A stretch of 24,567 bases of DNA, from assembly GCA_910592205.1 (NCBI GenBank), contig CAJVPJ010000458.1, positions 1-24,567 on the forward strand. Reading direction: 5' to 3'. Both the position numbers and the translations under genes were made by a program. Under the pieces are notes generated by a model. That model was not told the DNA's origin, searched no databases, and saw nothing but the letters and a program-made list of their open reading frames with translations. How positions within the stretch are numbered: position 1 is the first letter of the stretch; every line of letters starts with the position of its first letter. This DNA comes from Paraglomus occultum. Its lineage: Eukaryota > Glomeromycota > Glomeromycetes > Paraglomerales > Paraglomeraceae. Positions 1 to 8,505 of this stretch are shown here, piece after piece.

Positions 1-137
1 ATAAGTCTCATTATACCGAATATTGCTTGACTTTAAGCCTAACTTCGTTATATGGAGGTACCTCACTATACCGAATGCCTCGTTATACCGAATCGTGGAT
101 GCCTCCCCCGACACTTCGGTATAACGAGGTTTGACTG
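1..137. mobile_element. Right terminal region of a Tigger/pogo-like DNA transposon
   Basis: The motif CCTCGTTATACCGAA (78-92) faces its exact reverse complement at 115-129, forming 15-bp arms around a 22-base spacer. Diverged direct copies of the same motif lie at about 7-21 and 61-75. The right edge reads TTTGACTG followed by TA (138-139), which matches a terminal CAG plus the TA target site used by Tc1/mariner-Tigger elements. The body would lie to the left, outside the window, so no transposase is seen. The repeated motif is probably a transposase-binding site (inference). A solo terminal repeat or MITE is also possible. Confidence 0.6.
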
Positions 138-139
138 TA

Positions 140-841
140 CTGTAAGTATGTTAAAAGAATAAAAGAATAAATAAAAATAAAATAATATGGTAAATAACAA
201 CTACAATATAATATTAAAAACTCCACAAGAGCAACAAAAAGAGGCGCGTGGATGTGTGTAAAAGATATTAAAGGTAATACTTCCCTTGATTGACAGAGGT
301 TAAAATGGATGAGTAAAACGCGTTAAACAAATAAGTGACGCCACTTTCACTTCAACACGTGACTGGTCCACTTGAATAAAATACTTCCGGCCTCTATCCC
401 AGCGAACCTGCATAAAACTTAAACTATTTACGATGGAAACGAGAAACCATATAGAAACCAAGCCGTCAAGTTGGTGCATGCCAACCCCAGCAGCGAAGCT
501 GTGCACAGGTAGAGCCGTTACGTAGACTTTCGCACCTGCGGTTGTGATAATAAACACACCTTCTTTCACCGACCGCTCGCGTAATCCGTACATTGCGATT
601 CCTCCCGCCCACCCTGATATTTGTATATATCTTGAATTCAGAGTGCATTTGCCCCCCTCGCCTGCGCGTTTCCTGCGGCAAGCTCGGCTTGGGAAGCACA
701 TTCCCATCTCCAAACACGTCGTTCACACGATAGTTCGGACATTACACATTCAACACTAGACATTGGTATTGAGGTAGGATTGGCGCACAGCCGTTGTAAA
801 AGGTAAACTGGCATACGACTATCCCTATATAAAATAACCAT
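140..841. other. Interval without a supported gene; GC-richer from about 450
   Basis: 140-300 is AT-rich low-complexity sequence. From about 450 to 780 the composition is clearly richer in G and C than the rest of the left arm. The minus strand is open from 713 to 300 (137 codons, two hydrophobic stretches) and also in another frame over 466-726, with a short plus-strand opening at 544-759. None resembles a known family, the frames compete, and no convincing splice pattern or start context separates them. A fragment of a decayed gene is possible. The composition changes again just before the ORF at 842. Confidence 0.3.
826..835 (+). promoter_or_regulatory. TATATAAAAT box just upstream of the 86-codon ORF
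   Basis: TATATAAAAT ends six bases before the ATG at 842. That is too close for an ordinary eukaryotic TATA box but suits a bacterial -10 element with a leaderless or very short-leader transcript, as is frequent in mollicutes. Similar boxes precede the second copy of this ORF and the transposase-like gene. Function is inferred. Confidence 0.3.
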
Positions 842-1102
842 ATGAAACTCGTTTACATCAAGTCCACCATGGAACCCAAGAATTACAGCACTATTAGAGG
901 CATTCTAAAAAAAGCTCAAGGAGAAAAAATTGCGCCTTACGTTTTTAAAATCAACAATACCCAAACTCTCCAAGAATATCTAGATCAAGAAAAAATAACT
1001 TATGAAATTTACCAGGAAGAACGAAAAATTATAACTAATAAACGAACATTACCACCAACACATGATGAACCAAGAAAGAAGCGAAAATTAGATAAAATGT
1101 AA
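842..1102 (+). CDS. 86-residue lysine-rich protein, copy 1 (unknown function)
   Basis: An intact 86-codon ORF starts MKLVYIKSTM and has no cysteine or tryptophan. The N-terminus (KLVYIKST) looks like a beta strand. The middle is a charged region rich in Lys, Glu and Gln (QTLQEYLDQEKITYEIYQEE) and probably helical. The C-terminus carries DEPRKKRKL, which resembles a classical monopartite nuclear localisation signal. A second copy of exactly equal length lies at 7722-7982 on the other strand. By hand alignment they differ at about 28 of 261 bases and 11 of 86 residues, with no indel, and similarity stops at the start and stop codons. The family is not recognised. It adjoins genes that read with TGA as Trp, so an endobacterial origin is likely, but it contains no TGA that would prove it. 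Confidence 0.6.
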   Translation: MKLVYIKSTMEPKNYSTIRGILKKAQGEKIAPYVFKINNTQTLQEYLDQEKITYEIYQEERKIITNKRTLPPTHDEPRKKRKLDKM

Positions 1103-1265
1103 TGCAAAATATCTAAGATCTTTGTTTGAGGATTATCTCTTTTTTCAATAACATATCAAAGGCTATATTTTTAGTTTCACTTAAACGAAAATGATTGCCA
1201 TTTCTTTGACAGTTAAAATAATCAATTTATATGGTAGAAAGTAACCAAAATTTTCGACCTTTAAA

Positions 1266-1829
1266 TTATTTCCTCCCTTTCAATCAAGACCATTTTTTAG
1301 GTTCTTTAATTTCTATTTGGGCAGTTAGTTGAGTTTGCTGCTTTTTTAGTTGTTCAACCTCATTTTCTAGCCTTTGAATTTTATCTAATAATTCTTGCTT
1401 TTGCTTATTGTGCCAATCCTTTGAAACTTCCAAGGCTTTTAAATGAGTGCTAATTTCCTCTTTTGCACTATCTAATTGCTGTTTAAAATCTTTATTTTGT
1501 TGTTCCAATCTGCCAACATAACTCTGTGCCATTACTTCTGTTATTGTTGGAGGAGTTTTTTTTGTTTTATCTTTTCTTAAACAGAAGAAACAGTCTACTC
1601 CATTTCTCATAACTCGACCACAATTATTACAATGAGGTAGAGCATCAGCATTAAGAGCTTCTTTACATTCAACACAGATATAAGCAACATCACTACAACC
1701 ATTATTGCTTATATTGTAAGATACTGCTTTATAAGTAGCAATTGAACCATTTTCTCTTTCAAAAGAGCAGAAATCACAACTCCATCTGCCTTCTCTCTTT
1801 AATTTGATAACTTGATATTCCAATTTCAT
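1266..1829 (-). CDS. Zinc-ribbon plus coiled-coil protein, code-4 reading
   Basis: The preferred start is MKLEYQVIKLKREGRW at 1829, because it sits one base after the stop of the upstream gene. A longer start at 1859 (MLTFYKRVNS) would overlap that gene. The N-terminal half has four Cys pairs (WSCDFCSF, YICVECKEA, HCNNCGR, DCFFCLR), so two treble-clef or ribbon zinc sites are likely. From about residue 100 onward the chain is a Gln/Glu/Lys-rich coiled coil with heptad-like Leu spacing. In the standard code the frame ends at TGA (1284-1286). Read as Trp, it runs five more codons to TAA at 1266 and ends WSWLKGRK. The coiled coil shares the pattern HLKALEVSKDW with the upstream gene (HLEALEVAKEW), so the two are paralogues. 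Function unknown; I infer a mollicute-type mobile-DNA or plasmid accessory gene. Confidence 0.55.
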
Positions 1830-1830
1830 A

Positions 1831-2408
1831 CTATTTACTCTTTTGTAAAATGTAAGCATTAAACTTTTCTCTAACTATTTCTTTTGTTTGGCTAACTTTA
1901 TTCTTTACTTTGTTAGATAGGTGTTTAAAATTTTTTTCTTTCTTTGGTAAGGATGGTAGTTCTTTAAGTTCCTTGTCTCTTAAATAACTCTGTCATATCA
2001 CATCATTTCTTAACATTTCTATTTTGTCATCTTTTTCTTTACTTTGTCTTATTCTCCACTCCTTGGCTACTTCAAGAGCCTCTAAATGACATTCAGATGT
2101 TTCCTCCTCCAATTCTAGTGCTTCTTCTAACTCTTGATTAGTTTGTTCTAACTCAATAACTTTTTTTTCTAGAAGAGTAGTCTTTTCTTCTAATTCTTTT
2201 CTAAATCAGACTTAGCTTCTTTTTCTTTTTTGATCAGCAGTTCATTAGTTTGATTGATGAAAAAAACATCCTATTTTAGTGGGAACTTCTTGGATTTTAC
2301 CTTTTTTTTTGCCACTGTTGAGCGATGTGTTGTAATAAATTAGATTTGCCTAATGCAGTTTAGGCTTTTGGCGTTGTTTATTATTTGTTCTTGATTATTG
2401 TTTGTCAT
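1831..2408 (-). pseudogene. Coiled-coil paralogue of the next gene, frameshifted, code-4 reading
   Basis: The frame opens with MTNNNQEQIINNAKSLN at 2408 and is broken by several small indels between about 2170 and 2360. After the breaks it continues as ALGKSNLLQHIAQQW, then a poly-Lys tract, then a long Glu/Leu coiled coil. The last 120 or so codons are open to TAG at 1831-1833 only if TGA at 1993-1995 is read as tryptophan (NDVIWQSYL). The stop is separated by one base from the ATG of the following gene, a bacterial operon-like arrangement that is odd in a fungal nucleus. HLEALEVAKEWRIRQSKE matches HLKALEVSKDWHNKQKQE of the neighbour. AT-rich sequence with TATA-like stretches precedes the start. 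No named family is recognised. The frameshifts indicate it is no longer functional. Confidence 0.55.
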
Positions 2409-2590
2409 ATTTTTGCTGTTTATGTTTATGTTTTTAATATACTTATATCAAATTTTTATAATTAAGTATATAATTACTTTGATTTTTTTTATTTAACTTT
2501 GAAAAATTAAAGTGAAAATGTTAGCCATATTCATTGAAAAAATTAAACGAAAAACTTAACATTAAAATGATAAATTTTAGTCTAAATATT

Positions 2591-4355
2591 TTATTCATTG
2601 CCAGTATATGTTGGTTGTGGACAAGTAATATCCTTGAATTCGTCTCTAACGAATTGGTAAATATTATGATAAAGATATTCTTGTCTTTTGTAATCCAAAG
2701 GAGGAGGTATTAGTACGAGGATGAAAAAGATTTAATTTTTTTTGGTAATTTTAGAAACGTTTGTCTTTCTCGTTTTTAACAAATTAAATTCAGTAAAAGC
2801 ACCATTAGCAACCAGCTGGGTTTTGACAATTCCAGGTCGAGCCGCTTCGAATACAAAATGCTGATATTTTTGTAAACCATTCAATTTTTTAAAGAAAATT
2901 CCCAACACGGAATTAAGATCAAGGTATTGAAAACCTTTTCCGTTGTCATAACGCTGGGCTTTATTTAATCCGGCTGTACTCGATTTTTTCACAACCTCAA
3001 CAATATGATTCACACGATCTACGGTCGTTTTGCGGTATAGTTTCTTAATCAATCCAAAACTACCATCACGCTTAAATTTGGTATGTCCCGGTACCGTAAA
3101 ATTTAATTCGATACTTTCATAATAGCCGCAGATTACTAAATATAAGTAAAATCAAATAGTAGCATTATTTTTATTCTGTCCACCCGCATTGTCACAAGTA
3201 ATTTTTAAATGTTTTTCGCCTTTATTCAATCGCTTAATCCCATCGAATACCAAGCTCAGCGTACCATTAGGGCCTTTGCCGATAATTTCATCCTCATCGA
3301 GAACGTAATTAATCTGTTCGCGTACTGCTTCATTTTGAATACCAAATAAATGCACTTTACGCGGACTAAGATAATAGATCTTACTTACTTGTTGATCGGA
3401 ATGGGGCATTTGAACGTTTTGTGCCCAACCGTAACTGTAATGAGCAGTAGCGTCAATGCTACAATAATCAGCTTTACCTCTTGTTATAAAATGTTCGTCC
3501 ACCAATTTTCTTTGTTGTTCTGCTAATTTTGTATTTTTGTTGTAATAATTTCTCTCAGTTTTAGCCTTAACTAAATGTTCTTTGAATTTTTTTAGTAAAT
3601 CTTTTGCTTCTTCTTTCTTACGAGCATTATACTGCAAACCGTTCCGAAAATGTTGGCACGTGTCACACAAATCCGTTCTTGGACTCATGATTTGAATATA
3701 AGGCGTTAATTGGTGTCATAACTTGCGAAATGCATCATATTTTAACAATTTCAATGTGCTATCATTTTCGAGACCAGCAATAAAATTGCGATAGACCGAT
3801 TTATAACTCTTTTCGGCTGGTAAAAGTGTAAGCGATTGCGTAATTCGATTAACATTTCTACCAGGACTTGGTAAGCCATGAATTTCCGCATAGTTTTCGA
3901 GAAAATTTTTCACAGCAGTAGCAACATTTATATCAATGGTTATCTTGGTTTTCCATCGTGGCATTCGTTTGATGTTACCGTGAATGCGTGGTATTATACC
4001 ATTCGTCGACAAGTGATTTCTAACGTTTTCGAAGTGCGTGCGACCAATTCCTAACATATTGAGATAGGTTTTTTGACAAAGAGGTGTGTTACGATCTCAA
4101 TAATAAAAAGTTCTCTTATTAGCACGCGTTTTCTTTTTAAGACGTCGGCTGACAGTTATTTCTCCGCCATTCATTGCTTTCAGTTGGGCCATTACAAATA
4201 TATCTTGCTCGGGTCTAGCGAGAGCTTGAAATGCTTCACGTAATTCAGCAAACTTCTCTCGGAATTTTTTTTGAGCAACCACATTTGCAACCTATTTCCA
4301 AGAAACGTATGGCTATGTCATATTCAGTGGAGCCATTATATTCATTATTTATCAT
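2591..4355 (-). pseudogene. Transposase-like gene (DUF7869-type) with TGA read as Trp
   Basis: One frame runs from 4282 to 2732 if three TGA codons (4097-4099, 3716-3718, 3152-3154) are read as Trp: FYYWDRN, FRKLWHQL and NATIWFYLY. Flanking motifs are those I associate with DUF7869-type transposon proteins: a Cys-rich N-terminus (EIGCKCGCSKK), PRTDLCDTCQ, CDNAGGQNKN, and PGHTKFKRDGSFGLIKK. The family typically has Trp near the last two TGA sites. The start MINNEYNGSTEYD (4355) joins the main frame through a one-base slip in the eight-T run at 4265-4272. Near the C-terminus a TAA (2732-2734) interrupts the frame, yet family-like sequence (LDYKRQEYLYHNIYQFVRDE) continues in the same frame to TAA at 2591. 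TGG is also used, at PRWKTK and YGWAQN. The likely role is DNA transposition by a DDE/RNase H-like nuclease (inference). The reading implies descent through a genome that decodes UGA as Trp, followed by decay. Confidence 0.7.
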
Positions 4356-4799
4356 ATACGAGTAGTCCTATATAAAATTTTAGTACTTTATGTGGTTTTG
4401 TTCTTTTGTTGCCTTGAAACGTACAATTAGTCACCCGATAACCAACTTAAGAAAGATTGTTATAGGACCAATCCGTATGGCGTCCAAAAATTTTCGATTC
4501 TGTCGCAGCAAACTCCATAATAGGATGACAGAGTGATGAGATCGTTCACATTCCATAGATGCAAAACATTTGGCATGCATTAACCTTACCAGGCTCTTAA
4601 CCGACTCTACAGTAAGATGTGAAAGAAAATTTTACGTTGGTCTATCCAAGAATAACTACAAGACTTCCCTCATACAAAGTTTCTATGGACCACAAATAAA
4701 AACACATTTAATCATAAAAGAAATGACAATCGAAATTTATTCACAAAAATAAGTGATGCCATCTTAACTAATCATGGTACTTTGAAATATTAAACAATT
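4356..4799. other. Intergenic interval, no gene seen
   Basis: A minus-strand TTTTATATAGG box at about 4367-4377 lies some 12 bases before the ATG of the transposase-like gene, resembling the box before the 86-codon ORF. The rest is AT-rich with only one short plus-strand opening (4570-4752) that has no recognisable content. The junction between code-4 DNA and fungal DNA should lie here; I see no clear target-site duplication or terminal repeat. Confidence 0.35.
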
Positions 4800-7551
4800 T
4801 CAACATTTTTTCTTCGGCGTGTTGAATACAGGGAAATTAATATTGGTTGTAATCTGCTTGATAGATGGCAGATTCGATATTTTGTGAATTGTCTGTGACA
4901 GTAACGTCATGCGTTGCTGAAAAAGGTATTATATTGTTATCTGACCTTATAGGAAGAAACATAGTGTGATTAAAGATACTTACATCCAAGGATAATAGGT
5001 ACTTAATACAGTGTTCTAGTAATCCTAATTCTGTTGATCGTGTTGGCACATGGAATTCCCCAATCGAAGTGAGCCGGTACATTGGGCCTTTTGCATCCAG
5101 TTTGTATAGTATGAACTGAGGGCCTATATATATACTTAGCGTATATTATTAAGCAGGCATTAGGCTCCACAAGATTCCAACATACCTATTACTTGAATTC
5201 CGAAAAGATGTAATTCTTCCAATACTTCTCCCAACCCACATTCTACAGTTCTTATACGCAGTTCATCGAAGATACGTTTCATTTTCATGAGTATCCGCCG
5301 TTTGTCAAATTCGATTTTACGTTTTGTTGCATGTGGTCATGCCACTTCTCCAACAGCACACACTGTATTGCTCTTGTCCTTAATAATTATCTTGATATCA
5401 GGACGACGTCTGTTTGAATGATCGGACTGGTCCCTGGACAAATAAGCATTCAGCACACTCCAATGAAAGCACAGTATTAGTCATGCAACAAATTACCATT
5501 CAATCCATTTGCCATAACTGCCAAGGAGAGTGTTAACAATGGGTGCTACCATGTTCACAATATAATCCATTTCTGAACCACATATGCTTGGTGGATCGTT
5601 TTTGAAGTACCTGATGCTGTGAGCCAGTTAGTATAGATTGTTTGTACTCACCAAGTAAATAATATTGTTCTGAACTTACAGATGTCCATACAACCATTGG
5701 ATTTTCATAGTTGTCTCATTTTCAGCTGCCAAGTTCCAATTTTGAAGCAAATACTCTCCATGATCAAGGGGGACTCCTTCACACAAACCTATCATAAAGT
5801 AATGATCAATCATACTGATTTTGCAGACATAAATGACAAATACATTGATAATACCTCACTATATTCACAAACAAGTTTTTCTCCAAGAGTTGTTATTGAG
5901 ACCGGTTGCAACTTATCGACACCAAGAATAAGTGATTTCCACACATGATCTGAGAATTTCTTACGTATCCCCGAATTTTCACTCAAATCAACTATACCAG
6001 ATAGAGCACTACAACAAGAATTTAGCCACTTGTATAGATTGCATGCCACAAGTAAAAATTGCTTCTCTGTTTACCCACATCCTTGCATCTGCTGTCATCA
6101 AAATATTTTGTTCTTGAAGCTCTTCTTGGTATGATTTTAGTACTTCATGTACATTAATTCCATCAACAATCCACTAAAACCTTAAGAATGTTTGTGAGAA
6201 ATTGTAATCAAATGCTGACATGGTATTAAACATCATTACCGCATCTGATAATGGAATCTGTTTGAGTCGTGAAGTAAATCCTTGTTCAACATCTTCATCA
6301 TCCTCTTCAACATCTTCAACATCTTCATATCCTCTTCAACATCTTCAACATCTTCAACATCCTTGCTATGGTAAAGGAAAAATATCACTCGTGTATATTT
6401 ATCATTAACAAATGGATAGACGCGAAATAGCTTACTTCACATGAGTAGCATTAGCATCATCAATGTATTCATCAAACGAGACACTGAAACTGGGATCCGT
6501 TCGGCACTGTAACATAATCAAAAGATGCTTTAATGAATACATAATATTTATCTAAAGATGGAAAGTGAGCCAAGAAACCTTTGTAATCAGTCACCTTCTT
6601 TGATGACTCCACAACTGTTATATCTTCTTGAGATCTTTTTGTAGCATTTGTTACAAAGGCTTCTGACATGTCTGAAATAATTGCTTCAACACCATGCCTC
6701 CGAGCCTCATCCAAAACATTTACGCTAGACATTACGTAATGACGCTGAGTCGTTCGCTATATACCGTCAAAATACAGAATATAGAGAAAGTTCCCTTTAC
6801 AAACCCGTCTTCCCAAAATTTAGAAACATAAATGTGCGCATTCATCTATTTCTCCAAAAATACGATGCAACGGCACATAAATTATGCTGACCTTCTTGCG
6901 TTCAAATATAATATCTTCAAAAAATGATTTCATCGGAATATGCGGATGTTGCTGCACGAAGGAAAAATAACAACAATATCAAAAGTAACTAAATACTTAA
7001 CAAACAACCCTTTCATAGTATAAAGCAAATCGCAATGAGGGAGCATTGAAAATTCCAACAAAATTTCCAAGCTGCTCAATATGATATGATGTTAACCATA
7101 TAATAACAGCCGAGAAACGCATCACCATCATCACTCGGGTACCGAAAATTTCCGGCAAAACCTCAGAGTTGCTCAATACATGCACACACGCATGGCGATT
7201 TATTTGACGTGCTATTACAACGTATAATAACAACTCAGAAGCACCCTCTCGCTTCCTCTTTTATAGAATAAAATCAAACCTGTTTGTCAGCACTTTTTGC
7301 TTCTTTCAAGTATCGTTCATACCATATACCGTCGAGTCCGTACCAATCTTCAGTATACGGCGGAGCTTGCAAGATGACATCCCGCAACTTAACAAGGAAA
7401 TCAGAATAGGTGCCAGTGGTGTTATCTACGTCGCGAAAGTAGGCGATAACGGCTAGGAACGAGTAACAAGAGTAAGAGCTCGTTGACGAACATGAAACTG
7501 CGAACGTCGAACTAACATACCATTGTACCCTAAATATCGTTCGCCACTCAT
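4800..7551 (-). pseudogene. Multi-exon fungal family gene broken by nonsense and frameshift mutations
   Basis: The start MSGERYLGYN (7551) follows a TATA box by about 40 bases. Exons with matching phases are 7521-7551, 7280-7452 (LQAPPYTEDWYGLDGIWYER), 6892-6951 (MKSFFEDIIFE), 6595-6756 (EARRHGVEAIISDMSEAF) and 6436-6506 (SFSVSFDEYIDDANATHV), then an acidic Asp-Val-Glu repeat exon from 6365. Later exons read IPLSDAVMMFNTMSAFDYNF, NDPPSICGSEMDYIVNMVAP, LMKMKRIFDELRIRTVECG, TSIGEFHVPTRSTELGLLE and, in the last (4800-4916), INFPVFNTPKKKC. Breaks are a one-base deletion in the acidic repeat near 6328, TAG at 6174-6176 and TGA at 5337-5339. That TGA falls before PHATKRK, where I expect Arg, so it is an ordinary nonsense change. 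I recognise the style as a lineage-specific Rhizophagus hypothetical family; its function is unknown. Confidence 0.6.
6285..6361 (-). repeat. Nine-base coding minisatellite (GATGTTGAA units, Asp-Val-Glu)
   Basis: The plus strand shows runs of TTCAACATC separated by TCATCATCCTC and TCATATCCTC. On the minus strand this encodes Asp-Val-Glu repeats with Glu-Asp-Asp spacers. One spacer has lost a base near 6328 compared with its sister, which shifts the frame. Slippage in the repeat is the likely cause. Confidence 0.75.
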
Positions 7552-7589
7552 CGTGTTCGTGTTCTCGTGTCGAATTGTCGCGGATAGGG

Positions 7590-7597
7590 TTTATAAA
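7590..7597 (-). promoter_or_regulatory. TATA box (TTTATAAA) of the minus-strand family gene
   Basis: The palindromic TTTATAAA ends about 38 bases upstream of the ATG at 7551, a normal distance for a eukaryotic core promoter with a short 5' UTR. No other element is evident. Confidence 0.45.
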
Positions 7598-7721
7598 TGC
7601 AATCCACGTGACTGTAGATCGGTTTTAGTCCGAGAGATTTCCGGATTAGTCCACGCAGATCATAATCATTAGCGAAGATAATTATATGGTCACTCGACCC
7701 ATGGCTGCTGGATTTGTTTCC

Positions 7722-7982
7722 TTATGTCTCTTCAAGTTTTCGTTTCTTTCTTGGTTCATCATGTGTGGGTGTTAATGCTCGTTTATTATTTATTATTTTT
7801 CTTTCTTCTTGGTAAATTTCATAAGTGATTTTTTCTTGATCTAGATATTCTTGGAGAGTTTGGGTATCATTGATTTTAAAAATGTATGGAGCAATTTTTT
7901 CTCCTTGAGCTTTTTTTAAAATACTTCTAATAGTGCTGTAATTCTTGGGTTTCATGGTGGATTTGATGTAAATTAGTTTCAT
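7722..7982 (-). CDS. 86-residue lysine-rich protein, copy 2 (unknown function)
   Basis: This intact ORF starts MKLIYIKSTM at 7982 and ends at TAA (7722-7724), the same length as the copy at 842-1102. Substitutions are scattered and include many silent changes (for example CTC/CTA, AAG/AAA, GCG/GCT, CCT/CCA), with no frameshift, which hints at past coding constraint. The basic DEPRKKRKL tail is fully conserved. TATATATAAAA lies about 30 bases upstream. The frame stays open upstream to 8090, but similarity to copy 1 begins at the ATG, so that start is preferred. Just upstream a separate short frame ends VPIIIPEGDEYKP. This copy lies between two fungal genes, about 3.4 kb from the transposase-like gene, so it is a separate insertion or was separated by rearrangement. 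Confidence 0.6.
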   Translation of the reverse strand: MKLIYIKSTMKPKNYSTIRSILKKAQGEKIAPYIFKINDTQTLQEYLDQEKITYEIYQEERKIINNKRALTPTHDEPRKKRKLEET

Positions 7983-8210
7983 ATTAATATAAATATTTTT
8001 ATATATAGAGGTAATCCTATTAATCCTGTTATGGTTTATATTCATCACCTTCTGGTATGATAATGGGAACATTAAAATTAACCAGTCCATAAGTATGAAT
8101 GAGCACCATTATTATTTTTCAAAATGTTGTTGTCAAATTAGTTAACTTTCACATCAGCCTCACATTTATGTCACATAACAGAATGTTCACTTTGTCTGGT
8201 TTTGTTGCAG

Positions 8211-8505
8211 TCTGCCCCATTTAATAACCACTGGCGAACCACCTTTTAGGAATAGAAAATTTGATGGAGATTTATTATCTGATATTATGGGTGGACTACG
8301 ACCAATGATGCCTGATTCAGCACCAGAAGAATACAAGAAACTTGCTGAGCTGTGTTGTGATGCTGACCCTGATAAGCGTCCGGATGCATGCACACTTGTG
8401 ACCGATCTTAACAATGTTGCTCGAAAAGTGGACGAGGACAATTCTGATGACAGCGTGTGGAATTTCGTTTATCGTAATGATGTAAAGCCCCAAGACGGAG
8501 AGTAA
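8211..8505 (+). pseudogene. Orphan 3' exon of a TKL-like protein kinase
   Basis: A good splice acceptor (TTTTGTTGCAG, ending 8210) opens an exon reading LITTGEPPFRNRKFDGDLL, then DIMGGLRPMMPDSAPEEYKK, then CCDADPDKRPDACTL, and a hydrophilic tail ending KPQDGE at TAA 8503-8505. This is the C-terminal lobe of a eukaryotic kinase: the TGxPPF stretch of subdomains IX-X and the KRP motif of subdomain XI, with its conserved Arg. It matches the very large Rhizophagus kinase family. The N-lobe, the catalytic HRD and DFG motifs and all earlier exons are absent upstream, where the 86-codon ORF lies instead. It is therefore a fragment that cannot catalyse phosphorylation. Confidence 0.75.

Noticed and set aside
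300-726. Two overlapping minus-strand openings (137 and 86 codons) in the GC-richer left region
   Set aside because: They compete for the same bases, show no known motif, and open frames of this length are expected in GC-richer sequence. Left as an unassigned interval.
2732-3052. Treating the four minus-strand openings at 2732-4282 as four separate small genes
   Set aside because: They are in one phase and separated only by TGA codons at plausible Trp positions, so they are one gene.
5337-5339. TGA in the 4800-7551 pseudogene as another code-4 Trp
   Set aside because: The context GEVA-PHATKRK suggests a basic residue (CGA to TGA), and the gene has fungal introns and also a TAG.
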